A stretch of 64,000 bases of DNA from Takakia lepidozioides (lineage: Eukaryota; Streptophyta; Takakiopsida; Takakiales; Takakiaceae), in assembly GCA_030704615.1 (NCBI GenBank), contig CM060731.1, positions 61,670,756 to 61,734,755 on the forward strand, read 5' to 3'. This document shows, in pieces, positions 11,170 through 23,700 of this stretch; position 1 is the stretch's first letter; each line of letters starts with the position of its first letter. A program made the position numbers and the translations under genes. The notes under the pieces are model-generated. The model saw only the letters and a list, made by a program, of their open reading frames with translations, was not told the origin of the DNA and did not search any database.

Positions 11170-11632
11170 TGTAAGCCAATTTGTGGCTAACCCTGGGCAA
11201 CTCCATTGGGTTGCAGTAAAGTGGATTTTCCGTTATCTAAGATGCACACTAGACTATGGTTTGTGCTTGAGAAAGAACAATGATAATGTTCAATTGGATC
11301 AAGTGGGTTCATATGGTATCTCAGATAGTGCTTGCAAAAGCACAGAGCTATACGGCTATTGTGATGCAGATTGGGCTGATAATGTTGATGACCGCCACTC
11401 TACATCTGGCTATGTTTTTATGCTAGCAAATGGAGCTGTAAGCTGGAGTAGCAAGAAACAATCTACAATTGCTATGTCCTTGACTGAGGTAGAATATTTG
11501 GCTGCATCTCAAGCTACAAGGCAAGCATTATGGTTATTATCATTTCTATATAGTATTGGTCGTCCACAGAGGGATACCATGGTCATATATGATGACAACC
11601 AGGGGTGTACTACTCTCTCAGCTTCCAATTGA
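11165..11632 (+). pseudogene. Ty1/copia pol remnant: end of RT and RNase H (right part)
   Basis: The copia frame interrupted at 4224 resumes here: SQFVANPG, VKWIFRYLRCT, then the RNase H domain (GYCDADWADNVDDRHSTSGY, AVSWSSKKQS, EVEYLAASQA, DNQGC). It ends early at a TGA near 11630. The usual RNase H tail (HARTKHIDIR-type) and the 3' LTR are not visible, so the element is truncated here. With 2612-4224 it forms one host element holding both gypsy copies. Confidence 0.93.
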
Positions 11633-12021
11633 TAATTGATTTGTCGAATTCAGGGGAAGTGGAAGAGGAGGGATCTATGTTGTTGCCATTGAGGGGGGAA
11701 TTTCCCTTGGCCACTCACAGGAGTCTGTCCCTATGCATATGCAAATGAGGCCGCCCCTTCCCCATGTGGCCCTGAAGGTGCCGAGGAGGACGTGCTGGCA
11801 TTCGGGGGCCTTAGCATTGCCTGCACATACTTTCCCCCCATGCAACTTTAGCCGCGATGGTAAGATCAAAGAATATTTTTGTAAGAGTAACAGTGATAGA
11901 AGAGTTGAGTTTATCCAAAGTCTAGGAGCATCTTGCTTTCCACAGTTGCCAGAGGGTGGCCCCTCTCAAGGCCTCAAAGATTGGCATTTGATTGCAGTTG
12001 ACGTAGCAGATCTGTCATAGT
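11633..12021. other. Unassigned sequence between copia remnant and LINE fragment
   Basis: No convincing coding sequence. It may be the 3' untranslated region of the minus-strand LINE, whose frame ends at 12022, or the decayed end of copia. No poly(A) tail or LTR terminus could be placed. Confidence 0.4.
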
Positions 12022-13790
12022 TTAGGAGCAGAACCACCTTGTCAGATGGGAAAGGTTCCCAGGCACTATATATGGTTGCAATGAAGGCCAGATTAGGAGG
12101 GGGGCCTGGCAGTGCTCAAGGGTTCCAATCAATCTTGTTTGACAACATAAGCAGAGAAGGGCTTCTGGAAAGTTGAGAAAAACCCCCATTTTGAGCACCC
12201 TGTTTGCAATCTGCCAAAGGAAGGCACTTGTTTTGGCAGGCTTTGATTTCTTCCATACTAGACTCCAAATACATCCCCAGTTCTCTTGATGGAAGCCTTT
12301 ATGGGACCATTTACCATTCCATTTTGCTGGCAGGGATGTGGCATTAGCCAGGGCTCTGTATGCCTTCTTAACTGAGTATGAGAAGAAGGTGGAGTGTTTG
12401 TTTCCGAATTTCCATCTCCATTCTCCAGGGTCTAGTTGAAGATCCTGAACTGGTGAACCTCCAATCCATGCAAAAGAGGAAGAGAGAAGCCAAGGTAACA
12501 GGGCTGTGTTTTCTGGAACTGTGGGATTGAAGGCTTTAATAGTTGGCGAGGACCAATGGCACACCCTCATTGGCAAGGCATCCATATTGCTGCTGAGGGA
12601 TTGGGTGATGTGAGAGAAAAGGGTGAGGAAACTAGAAAAGCTGTCAGCCTTGCATCCATAGCCAGAGAGAATTCCACGATGAGCCTCAGAAATGTACATG
12701 ACTGCATAGGGCTTACCAACCGCTGCAATCCAAGAGTGTGGAGTTGGTGTGAGTCTTCCCTCCCTTAGTATAATCTTCTAGGGATCTGGGATGTTTTCAA
12801 TGATGGTCTGAATCCCGGATGATAATCTATTTGCCCCCAGAGCAGCCCGAAGGGAATCTGTGAAGCTGGACCAAAGATGCATGATCTGAGAGTAGCCCCT
12901 TGTCTCCCAAACAGCTCCCACCTTACAGCCTGACTACGCTCCAGGGGGGTAGGAGCCGCTGAATTGAGGAAGAGGTGTTGTCTCAGTGTTTCATAGAAGG
13001 TGGTGGGCTCAGATTTAACTAGGAAGGGTCTGAGTTTGTTCCATGCCGTCCAAATAGAAATCCAAAGGGGCGATCCCACAGCCTTGTGCCTAAAGCCTTG
13101 TGTTATCCATCTCATAGAGGGCCTCTATTGTGCGCGCAGAAGGGGGGAGCTGATGGAAATGGACTGCCCAACCAACAATTTCCCCGAGCCACCTTCTGGC
13201 CCAATGAATCTTGGAAGCCATTTCCCTAAAAGGAACTGAATATGAGTACTCAGGTCTAGCACTCCAAGGCCCCCTTTTTTCTTAGGAAGGCAAATCTGGC
13301 TCCATGATATTTGGGCTCTCTCAGTCTGAGTAGATGATTGGGCACACCATATGAAGTTTGTAACACATCTCTTGACTTCATTAATGAAGTCAGAGTCTGG
13401 ACCCCAGAGGGCTGCAAAATACCAGATGCCCGCTTGAAGAATTTGATTTGCCGTTAAGGCCCTATTTGTGATAGATAGGAAGCGGGAACCCAGTATGCGA
13501 GTTGCCTCCTAAGAGTTGCCAAAATAGGCCCCATCCTTTGTTCTTCCGTGAGATTAATCCCGAAGGCATAGCCCAAGAGGGTTGTGGACTCACCTGGTTG
13601 TAACCAGACTAGCCCAATTTCATTTCCCCAAGTGGGGGAAGACCCTATGGAAGAACTGGAAGTATCTCCCACCAAGAGAGCCTTTGTTTTGGTCCAGTTG
13701 ACCCTGAAGCCCGAAACCTTACAGAATTGCCCTAGCGTCTCTTCAGCTGCTTCGAGAGTGGAGGGGGTGGCATCAAGCAAAATGACAATG
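12022..13790 (-). pseudogene. LINE (non-LTR retrotransposon) reverse transcriptase C-terminal half
   Basis: On the minus strand, near 13780, the RT palm/thumb appears (LGQFCKVSGFRVNWTKTKAL). Degraded frames then contain FIWC and KKGGLGVLDL-type motifs around 13260-13340. It ends in the zinc-binding C-terminal domain (YSVKKAYRAL, SFVWK-like VWKKSKPAKTSAFLWQIA, then CLCC...EHC near 12120). At least three frames are needed, so it is a pseudogene. The order and the zf-RVT tail are typical of plant L1-clade LINEs. It lies head to head with a related fragment at 13889. Confidence 0.82.
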
Positions 13791-13885
13791 TAATAATAAT
13801 AATAGTCATAGTGTAATAATAATAATCCAAATTACTATTATTACAACATTCATAATCAATAATAATAATAATCCAAGTCCAACTC
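13791..13885. repeat. (TAA)n/(ATT)n simple repeat between inverted LINE fragments
   Basis: Several blocks of AATAATAAT on one strand with ATTATTA in the middle, so the stretch is partly self-complementary. It sits exactly between the two LINE fragments. Confidence 0.85.
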
Positions 13886-13888
13886 TGC

Positions 13889-15080
13889 TTGTTGTATAAT
13901 AAAAAAATCCTCACACAAAATGGAGACCTCACCTCGAGATTGGCATTCGTTGTGGGGCAATCAGGGATGCTTCAATTCAAAGGACAACAGGATGCCTGTA
14001 CTCACACCTGGACTCCAATCAAAGTCATCGATTGCAATGGGAATTGCAACCCCCAGCCCCCAGATGGCAACATCGACCACTGGGTCAGCAATATTCCTTT
14101 CTCTGGTTCCTCAAGCACCCTCTCCAGGGTCTGCAGTTCGACCCGGGAGAATGGGACATGGAAGGACAGGGGCAAGTCACCGTTCTTCGCCTACTCTGTT
14201 AAGAAAGGTTACTCCTTACTTGCCCCTCAATGCTCCTTCCTCTCCAAGTGGAAGAAGAAATGGAGGCATGCCCTGGAGGACTCTACTGACTGGACCAGCA
14301 TTTGGAAGGGTATCTGGAAAAAAAACAGAGCAGCCAAGGTCTCGGCATTTCTCTGGAAGGTGGCCCATAGAATTCTACCTGTGCATGCGAATGCTATGGA
14401 AGGCCCGCAGCACTGTCCTTTGTGTGCTCAGAGCTTGGAATCTATTGAGCATTGCTTAGTGCAATGTCCCCTAATTCAGACCATTTAGGAGATTGGTCGT
14501 TCGCTTCTACTCAAATTGGGGGAATCTGCCCTACTCACCAGCTCCCTCTCTGTTTTTATTAAACCGTCAACCTGGCCAGCCAGCACTAGCTTGCCCAATC
14601 TGGGCTTGCATTAGGGCCCATACCCTCTGAAACATTTGGAAAAGCAGGTGTAAATGTGTATTCCAGGGGAGACCACCCAGCATCAGAGCAACCCTTTTTA
14701 ACATCTACTTTGACCTGATGACTGAGGGGATGAAGGCTTGGGATGACATCAGGACCAGCTCCTCCAAGACTTTGATCTCACCCGGGGCAAGAGTGGCCTG
14801 CTCTGCACCCGCGTTTCCGACAGCATTCGATGGAAAGACTCCGTCCCCGACCAATGGCAAGACCCCCTGCTGAAGGAGACCGCAACTGGCGTCACTTACA
14901 CGCGAAGGATCCAATGTTCAAAGCCAAGCTCCAATTCTAGCTAGGAGTTGGTTGCAATATTGGTCTACATCTTCTACCTTAGTTCGCTGTGGACTTTCTA
15001 GACTGTCCTCCTTGACTAAGTTAGAACTATCCTTTCAGCTTTGCAGGGCTCTGTTAGCGAGAATAACGAGGTGGCAGGGT
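13889..15080 (+). pseudogene. LINE C-terminal (zf-RVT) fragment, opposite orientation
   Basis: The plus-strand frame 13889-14488 contains FFAYSVKKGYSLL, IWKGIWKKNRAAKVSAFLWKVAHRIL and the zinc-binding HCPLCAQSLESIEHCL, followed by TAG at 14486. Weak continuation with further stops reaches about 15080 (for example NIYFDLMTEGMKAWDD near 14700). It is the same family as the minus-strand fragment next door, and both include the zf-RVT region. They are therefore two copies, not one element split in half. Confidence 0.8.
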
Positions 15081-15447
15081 TAGAAAAGTGACTATGTACT
15101 AGGTGGCACATTTTAACAGGTCACACGTAGGCAAGCTCCTGATACTCAAATACTGGCACTTTCTGGTGAATTTTTCGATTTCTTACCCCAACTGTCCAGG
15201 TCGAATCTGGCCAAAAAACCCACACCGCTGCCGACCCGCCACTCGTCTTGTTTTTGCAGGTGCCATCTGCCACCAGACCTTTTCGTACTGTGGACTGCTC
15301 CGGGTACATGACATTATGCCCCTTATTAGTGACGCACTATGAGCCAGATTGCGCGTTCTCTAGTACATAAATATCTAAAGGAGATTTCGTCCTGCCTGAA
15401 GCGGAAAAAACGGGCAGGCGATTACGCCAGTCAGTGTTTATTTTTGA

Positions 15448-15600
15448 AAGGCACCTTAGACTTGCATTTGCAAGTTTCCTAAGAAATCTGCCCTTCATGT
15501 TGAAGGGCTGTAATTTCGACAGCCCTTCATTTTTTTTTGGCTGCCATTCGGCGAGCATGCATGTAACATAAAAAATAATGTTGCTATACAATACACTTGA
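15448..15600. repeat. Dispersed hairpin repeat, copy 1
   Basis: About 150 bp shared with 36718-36870. It contains GCCCTTCATGTTGAAGGGC (a short hairpin), then GAAGGGCTG...CAGCCCTTC (an overlapping hairpin), a run of T, and GGCGAGCATGCATG. A looser relative lies near 37560-37700. Nature unknown; it could be a SINE or MITE end. Confidence 0.65.
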
Positions 15601-15668
15601 AATGCAACCCTTTTCACATTCCAGAAGTCTACATACGATAAAAGTTATGAGAGAAATTCAATTCGAAT

Positions 15669-15944
15669 CTATTTCCAATGGAACAGCTCTAAGGTTCTTC
15701 GTGCCATTCCAAATCTAAAAGATGCAGTCCAATCCATAGCCTCCACTTCGAGCCCACATAAAGAAACTCGCATCAATGCATCCAAAGTCCTCAACTTCAA
15801 TCTGTTTCTGCGGTCACTCTTCACCCAATTTTGGTTTGAGAACTCCCGCTCGCAAATAGCTGTGCTGGTAGGAATAACCAACACCCGGTGCCAAGGCGTT
15901 GAGACTGGGACATGTTTCATGTAGCAGAAATGAACAAAGTTCAA
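15669..15944 (-). pseudogene. hAT transposase C-terminal dimerisation domain fragment
   Basis: The minus-strand frame carries VLVIPTSTAICEREFSNQNW followed by KSDRRNRLKLRTLDALMRVS, the signature of the hAT C-terminal dimerisation domain (the IPxS...CER.FS..N..K...RNRL...TLD.LMR pattern). The catalytic RNase-H-like part and the BED finger are absent, so this is a remnant. No terminal inverted repeats could be assigned. Confidence 0.8.
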
Positions 15945-16123
15945 CCAACCAATCTTTTGTATATAAAATTGTCACAGGGTTCACCTAGTTTCGTTTGGCA
16001 ACACGGTCTTCTGCGTCCACTGTCCACTATCTGTCCTTGTTCTTAAGAACTTAAAGAGTACACCATAGCCATCACTTTACATATTAAATTGACGGCTCCG
16101 GGCAACACCATTCTGCTTGCTAT

Positions 16124-16508
16124 GAGCATCCCCACCCTTGAGCCCGAAAGACTCCCTGTTACGCCAAAGTTACGTGATCGATTTAGGGCATGTTGGGTTC
16201 TGTGGCGAGGTAGCCCCTACTCACGCACATCCTTGCCCCTGAATTGCCCAAGCTATCCCCGCGCACCTAGCCTCCCATTGGCAGGAAGGGGCGTGGTCTC
16301 TGCCAAGATGCTGACACGCACGACATGGATTCAGGGTGTATTCGGGGCCTGAATACGGGGCTCGGGTTGGGGGAACGGAACGATATTCAGTGCCCGATTT
16401 TTGTGAGATATAGGGTTCAGTGTTCAGTGCAAGGGTGTGTTCGTTTTCCGCCCGTATACCCTGAAAGTTCCGTTGGCGTGCTGGGTTCAGTGTAGGGTGG
16501 GGATGCTC
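16124..16508. mobile_element. MITE-like element with 15-bp terminal inverted repeats
   Basis: GAGCATCCCCACCCT at 16124-16138 is matched exactly by its reverse complement AGGGTGGGGATGCTC at 16494-16508, 385 bp apart. There is no coding sequence inside. The flanks read TAT and TAA, so a target-site duplication is ambiguous (possibly TA). Length and structure fit a miniature inverted-repeat DNA transposon. Confidence 0.65.
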
Positions 16509-17177
16509 TAAGCTGCTCGCCCAGAATTGAAGGACGGGCAGCAAACCCAGCAGAATACTGCTGCCACGTGCCTTCCTTATAGTACTGTAAGGATCCCACG
16601 ATGCGCCCTAAACTGCTCTACCGTCGTCTGCATAGGCCATGACCATCCAAGCGCCACGTGGACCCATGTCCATTTACAGCGCCACATGCAGCCAAGATGT
16701 TCGGCGCAGATCGAGGAGGGAAGCCCGACGGCTGCCTCATTGGATCCCAAGTTCCAAACCGATTGTTTCAACGGGACGCTAGTCTTGGATCCTACTTTAA
16801 TAATAAAGGCAGGTGAGGAGGTGGGGTAGGAGTGACACGTGAAAGCCCAGGTCGGAGCTTAAGTGTGTTGCCACCATGGGTGAAGAAGGTACAGCTGCCT
16901 CTGTATACATAAAGGTGGCGACATTTTATGACTCTTCTCGGGGAATGTGTGTTTACAGCTTTCAAAGAATCTACCTTGCGCTGACGATTAGTTTCATCGT
17001 CTCGCTGCTTACACCTCACTGCACCCTACACCGCTGGGTCGATTTCGAGCGCTGGTCTGCATTGCGAGTTTTCGTATGTCTTTCAGCTTGCGAACGGTGA
17101 CCGGGACTGAGCATTGTCACATAACGCGTACTTCAACTAGAGCATAGCCTATCTGTTTGACGCTTTGCTTTGGTCCA
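16509..17177. other. Upstream region of the glycosyltransferase gene
   Basis: No conserved coding sequence. It contains several CACGTG or ACGTGG-type motifs (16566, 16656, 16838), which in plants can be bZIP/bHLH sites. No TATA box could be fixed with confidence. Confidence 0.35.
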
Positions 17178-20028
17178 ATGGCTCTACATTCTTCTCCCCA
17201 TGTTCTCATGCTGCCGTGTCCGCCCGCTGGACACCATATTCCAGCCCTACAGACTGCTAAGCGGTTGATTGGGATGGGAGTTACCGTTACCTACGTGAGT
17301 ATAGACCAGCATATTGCAGAAGTACAGGAAAGCACTTTTGGGCAGGAACTCAGCTCCCTGGGCATGCGGTTAGTGAAGCTTGGGGACGGGATGTCGATAT
17401 CCAGCCTCGGTTTCCTGACGGCCTATGTGCACCGGGAAATGGAGGAAAGATTGTCTCGACTGTTGGAGGCAGTAATAGTAGATCAGTGGACATCTGCCCA
17501 CAGTGATGCTCCTTGCTGCATTCTTGGGGACTTCTTTCCATTCTGGGCTCAGGACGTGGCCTACAAGTTCGGCATTCCAAGGCATGTCCTATTCACCTCT
17601 GGAGCGCTGACTCTAGCCGTCATGTTCCAAGTAATTTTCCAACCAATCCAAGGAAATCGAGAACAGCAGTCAAGTTTCAACATTCTGATTCACCTTGATA
17701 GACCGTTCTTCGTGATGTACTGGTTTTGTTTGGTACAACTCGCAAGGACGAAATCCACACTTGTCGCAACGCAGAGCTAGTTTTGCACTAGTTACCATAT
17801 TGGCGTTTGCGTAGTGGTCCATGTGCAACAGCTGCTGTTAGACTCACACCTGTGCCTATTTATTCCTTGCTTGGCAGCTGGACAGGCTTGTTGCAGAGGG
17901 ATATCTACCTGTGACCTCTGTGAACGAGTCAAAGCTCATAACATTCATCTCAGGATTCCCAGTGTTGAAACCGTTAGACCTCCCACCCGATGTCACAAGT
18001 CCCAATCAGTACAAGGATGCTATTCGGATGCATAGGCGCGTAAAGGAGGCATCCATGATCCTGGTCAACACAGCTGATGAGCTGGAAGGGAAAGTTTTGG
18101 ATGCCCTGAGGACCGAGGTCATTGGCACAGAGGAAGTGGAGGTATGTGTTTTGTTCTTTAACTTCCTGCATGTTCCATGATTAGGTTATGCACTGTGAAG
18201 ACACTTTATTTGCTGTAACATCCTTTCAGCACTCTTTGCAGCCAGAACTACTCTGGATGACCTCTGGGATCCAGCCTATGGAGTCTACGGCCACCATTCC
18301 ATGCACTTAACTTGCGACCAAGATACTTCTTGCAGACACAGGCCATCTTGGCGATTGGCCCATCGCAAGCAGCGTCTGATGCCGAGTCACCCGATCATAT
18401 CATACAAAAAGTAGCAGAAGAGCGAGATCCATGCGTGCTATTTCTGAACACACAAGCTCCTTCATCGGTTATTTTCATTTGTTTTGGAAGCTGGGCCACC
18501 CTCTCAGCACCGCAAATCCTGGAGGTGGCACTTGGACTGGAAGCAAGCATGCAACCTTTCTTGTGGATATTACGGATGCCAAACGCTGCTGCTGCATCTC
18601 CTACATTGACACCACCGTCCATCACCGACCTCCTGCCTTCAGGTGTTTTCTGCAAGAAACATTGGTGGAAGATTGCTTTGCAAAGTGAAATTTCGGTTAG
18701 AGTCTGCCGGTGCAACTCAAACTTGCAACAGCTAATCCATCAGTTCCGGCAACTCAGTTTTTCCTTGTACAGGGATATACTGTGTCTGCTGTACATTTAT
18801 CACCTAGATTTGTGAGAAGAACAGACTTCATACTTTGAAATGCTGTAGAATCGTAAGCTAGAAGTCGTACAAGTACTGATGGATTGCAATCCTGAACAAA
18901 TGTCTGTAGGGCAAAGTGATGGATGGATTTTCCCAGTACGACAACGCTTTAATAGACTTCCTACCTCATCTGACGAGAGGGGAGGCAAGGTCCAAGATTA
19001 GAAACTCCTCACATAGGAAAAGGATAAGCAAACCTTGATGAGTGACCTTGATGAGTGTCGACTGCAAGTAGTTAACAGTCATTTAAGTTCAATTGTCCTT
19101 TCGGCATCCATGAGTAGTACTGGCTGGAGTGAAACTCATGTTCATGTGTCACCTTTGTGAGCAGGTTTTGAGGAGCGCACAAAAGGACGTGGGTTGTGTT
19201 TCTCTGGATGGGCTCCTCAGTTGCGCATTCTGTCCCATGCAGCCACTGGTGCTTTCTTGACCCATTGTGGATGGAACTCTATCCAGGAGGGTCTTAGGGC
19301 TGGCATCCCCTTCCTTACTTGGCCAGTGCAGGCAGACCAAATGCTAAACGCCAGGTAAGGATCCTATTGAGAACCCTTTACAGTTTTATTTAATGAGCTT
19401 TTGACAAGTCTTTTGAAGGTAGACTTAGCAGGCCACTGTGATGGTTGTCCACCCAGGACGAGCAGGAAGAAAATGGATATAAGTGTGGGTGTTGGAAAGC
19501 TGGCAGAGTCACAAGGTACACAGATAGAAGCAATTTCAGCAGGTGTTCCGGGTACGGGCCTGTAGTAATCTGCCTAGTTGGAAGTCATCCCTGTTGCAGC
19601 ATTAGTCTAGCTAATAGCTCTTCCCAACCCACGCAAGTGGAAGGGGGGAGGGTATTGGCGAGTCTGCATTGTTAGTCGTTGTATTGTGCATTGCTTTTGT
19701 GATTGGACACTATTAAGTGGTCAGAGGTGAAAGCTTGGTCAAGAGTCTCCTAGTTACACACCCACCATGCCTGTGTTGCAGAGTACTACAGGATCTGAAG
19801 GTGGCTGTAGAGATGCGAAAGAGACCAGATGGACTGGTGGATAAGATGGAGGTTGAGAGGAATGTGAGGCTTTTGATGCAGGAGGAAGAAGGTAAGGCTG
19901 TGCGACAGAGGATGATGGAACTGAAGATCTCTGTAGGAAACGCTTTGGCAGATGGGGGGTCCTCACTGAGGAATCTGGAAGTATATGTTCAACATCTTAG
20001 GACACTGAAGCCGCTACAAATTCACTAA
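17178..20028 (+). CDS. UDP-glycosyltransferase (GT1 family), five exons
   Basis: Transfers a sugar, probably glucose from UDP-glucose, to a small molecule in the cytosol. Exons by hand: 17178-17630, 17878-18141, 18336-18642, 19165-19354, 19782-20028. All four introns are GT-AG, phases agree throughout, and the product is 486 residues, the normal family length. The catalytic His is His19 ([10 protein letters not shown]) and the partner Asp about 118 ([12 protein letters not shown]). The C-terminal half has [15 protein letters not shown] and a full 44-residue PSPG donor-binding box at about 357-400, starting WAPQLRIL, containing HCGWNS and ending ADQ; the final Gln usually goes with UDP-glucose use. 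ATG 17178 was chosen because only non-ATG codons precede it in frame. Exon 3 could instead start at 18342. Acceptor substrate cannot be told. Four introns are many for a plant UGT. Confidence 0.88.
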
Positions 20029-20204
20029 AGCTTTGATCGCAAGCATTCTGGAGAAAATGCTGTTGGATGCAGAGCATACTTTTCAGACATTTTGTTCACA
20101 CCTCTCCAGAAAAGAAAGCACCATGTTCCCCGGCACTGATTTGGTAGAATGCTTTGCTGTCTGAACTTTGTACCCTTTGACGGTATCCAAGTGAAGAAAT
20201 GAGG

Positions 20205-20210
20205 AATAAA
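20205..20210 (+). terminator. Candidate poly(A) signal AATAAA of the glycosyltransferase gene
   Basis: AATAAA 177 bases after the stop codon, in a plausible 3' UTR. Plant poly(A) signals are loose, so this is only a candidate. Confidence 0.4.
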
Positions 20211-20701
20211 ATCTGTTTCCATCAAGATGAAAGATGGATTTTTAATCTTAAGTCTGCCAATTTTACCTTGTGTTGGGCATGCAAGTAGTCAAGGCCTACA
20301 CCATGGATTTTGCCATTGCTACAAATGTAGAGCATACTAGCACTCTTCAGGCTTCATATTTCAGGAGTAGCAGGGAAATGACAATGTTCATCAACTGCTC
20401 CAAATCCAGTGTAGTAACTTGACAATTGTACAATTGAAGTTGATGTACGTCAATTTCAGATACAAAACCTCCCTTCATGTGCACCCACACCTTTATCTTG
20501 TGAGACAACATAAGTACAGTTGTCACGCATCAGAATAATTCACACTCCCTAATTGGTTCAAACAATGAAATTCATGAAAGTTCGAACAGATGGGAGTAAG
20601 CAAGAACTAGGCCAAAAGGTTAACTACAACTGTGTATCAATTCAATCTGTAAAGGTAGGATAAGTGCAGTACAAAAATGAACAGATGTGGATAAATATCC
20701 A
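20211..20701. other. Convergent intergenic spacer between glycosyltransferase and LAZ1-like gene
   Basis: No coding potential seen. The 3' ends of both genes must fall here. Confidence 0.5.
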
Positions 20702-23700
20702 TCACCGTTGAATAAAACCTTCACTATACTCCTCATTTTCCCCACTTAAGTCAATGTCTCGTATCAATGACCCCTGCGAAGATGGTCGTCTAGTAGTAAG
20801 CTTGGTTGTTTCAAGGGCATCCTCCCCTGTACTACTTCGTCGACTGTCTTGCTCAGTATTTCGTCGGTTGTCTTGCCCACTCAGCCATCGGCTGTCGTGC
20901 TGACTGCGCTCCTGGACTTGTGCACTAGGCATGCGGGGGTTGAACTCAACGCTGTCTTTCCGCTGCCCACGAGGTTGAGGGGGCAACCCCATGTCAATGG
21001 TCCGATAGTGAGCTCCAGGCACATCAAGTGGTGACATGTCATAAGGTTGTGCAGACTGTGCATCAAAGAGCAGCGGACCACCCATGACATCACCAGAACC
21101 CCCAACTTTCAGCCCCTTCTTCCCTAGCTCAGCTGTGGGGCTTGAACCCTCAGATGATGAAACACCTGGAGAGTTGGCCGAATCGTCCAGCTTGTTGGAG
21201 AAATATGGATTCTTTGCCTTCCGCAGTGTCTCCATCTCTTGCCCAGTGGGGACAAATGTGCGTGCCCGATATCGCTTGGGGGCCTCCTGGCTGCCATCAC
21301 TGTAGAGCACATACTCGTGGTACGTGGGTGCAAACTGCAGACAACGTGACAGTCTTTCTCAATAGCCATTGACTATTTTGCAGAGTTATGATGAGCACAC
21401 TGATCTTTAAGACTCCACGTGAGCAAGCTGCAAATGAGTATAGGGCAGATTGCCTAAGCATACACAGGAAAGATAATGATTAATTCAAGCTAGTAAGAGA
21501 GCTTAGAATTTATGGACCAGAGATCACAAATGGTTGAGTCCTAAGCTCTGAACCCCCTGACATCACACATGGTTAGATCTATGAAAATCCTAAGCTCTGA
21601 AACTGCAAAAATAAAGAAATGTAGACATCTTCAGACAAGGTCCCACGCTGTGTCGCCGCAGTCTCATCCCATTTAGAAGGCATGTACATACCCAGGACGA
21701 TTTCATCTGCAGAGAGCAACTTCATGAGGCTCATACCAAAGCAGAACCATTGTAAACACTCTGCATAGCAAAAGCTACATCCATGCCTGAAATATTGTAC
21801 CTGATGCATGGTGTCATAGACGACATCAGTGATGTTGAGAGCATGGAAGATGCTATTGACCAGCCCCCCCTGAACTCCAACATTGGCCTCTGCATAATCC
21901 TTGTAAGGGAAAGCAAACAGATGCGCCACAGCTGCTGCAAGCATCTCGACACAAATCAAAATGTTTTGCACATCTGCAGCTTCATCTGAACTCTTTATAA
22001 CACCAGCCTCTGATAAGAGAAAGACCCCTAATCCCTGCAAGCACACAAAACCAAGTGGCAAAAGAAATAGGTTCAATTTCTTGGGATCGAAAACACTGTT
22101 TGATGCAAATTAGCTAGAGAAACGACAGCTGGTTAACAAAAGAAAGTTGCTGACAATGTGATCTAATCTTCTCTCGCAGTAGCTGGGCCCTGTTAGTTGA
22201 AGAACTACTTTGGTGGCTACCATGGAAGTAGTCAAATGATCAAATCACCTGCATACCGCTAGAAGCCATCAAAGCATAGCTGACAAAGCTAAGAATGATG
22301 ACCCATTCAAAGAGTCCACTAGTTCCAGGTACATCAAACAAGGCTTGGTAGTTGAACATGCAAGTGATTCTCCATTCAAAATAGCTCCCTAAGCTTGAGA
22401 GGCAATTGATGGCTATACCAGGCTTCCTTTCTATACCTAACGGCCTGTCCACGTTAAGGTCACCCATAACAGGTTTTTTGGTCAAAATTCAAGCTTAGTT
22501 TTTGTTACCCGGTGGGATGAACCTTCAAGGATATAGCATTTGAAGGGAGTAATCAATCAGCTCAATCCTGTTTCATCTTCTTCCACACACAACCATCAAA
22601 AGCCACTGGTATAGTAATCAATCACAAGTCCTATAGGGTGGAAGCCATACTTGCCAGTAGGTCAAAAATACGACAGACTTGATGAGCACAAACTTGGGTA
22701 AGGGCCTAAAAGGACGCAACAGGTCCTTGCAGGCCACGTAGAATAGCACCAGCGCACCAAGGGCCCCCGTATAGGACAGTGTATAAATCAGTGTTATGTA
22801 CAAATACCCGCCACTGGCTGAGAAGCTCCCATCTTCATACAAGTGGTAGTAAAACAAGACAAAGGCTGCCAACACCAAAATTGGCTTTAAAATCACAAAT
22901 TGCAGGACCCCTTGCTTACACCGCCGAATAAACCGCCTGCAAAGATCATTCTCATCATTTAGTGCTTACACGTTTTTATCAATTATCATTTCCCTCAAGC
23001 CAAGAAGATGCCCTGAACGCAAAAACCACCTCCAGAGCCCCTGCCTCCAGGGAATCAACTCTACTTGTTAGATGCATCTTTTCTACAGAAGGAACAAGAC
23101 AGGGAAAGGTGAGAAAGACAAACCCATCAAGGGGGATGGCGTCACAGCAACAAGTCATGAGGTGCCATGAAGGCTTCAACAAGCGGCCATGAAGACTGGT
23201 CACCACCGCGCCCGGGCCACCAACCCACGCAAGACACAACGACAGGAAATTGTAGATCACCCACGCTTCATAGCTGCACACGTAGATCCCCACATTTTCC
23301 CAGCATTTCAAGCCGTTTCACTTCCTATCATGAGAGCAAATAGCCTAAGTCAAACCCTAAGCAGCAGACATAAGCTCTTGTGAGGGCACCTGAGGTACCA
23401 ACCATACAGATTGCTAGGAGTGTCCTCACTGAGGTCACCAATGCAAGCTGAGGCTGGTCTACAGACTTTATTCAGAGGTCTACTACAAAGAGTTGACTGT
23501 TGAAACTGTATCCTAAGCTGTGCTGCTACTCTCAGCTAAGCTTGCAGTTCGATTTACCTTCTGATTGCAATATACAGGATCAATTTGTTCACGTATGCAG
23601 GATCATACGAATGTCTAACCGGTAACCTCCAGACAGCTGACCCTGGCTCTTAAGACTTGGAAGTTACAATGTTACAATGAGCAGCCCGAGTAGAGTTCAT

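Noticed and set aside
13889-15080. Twin-primed single LINE insertion with 12022-13790
   Set aside because: Both fragments carry the same C-terminal zinc-binding domain, so they overlap rather than complement each other.
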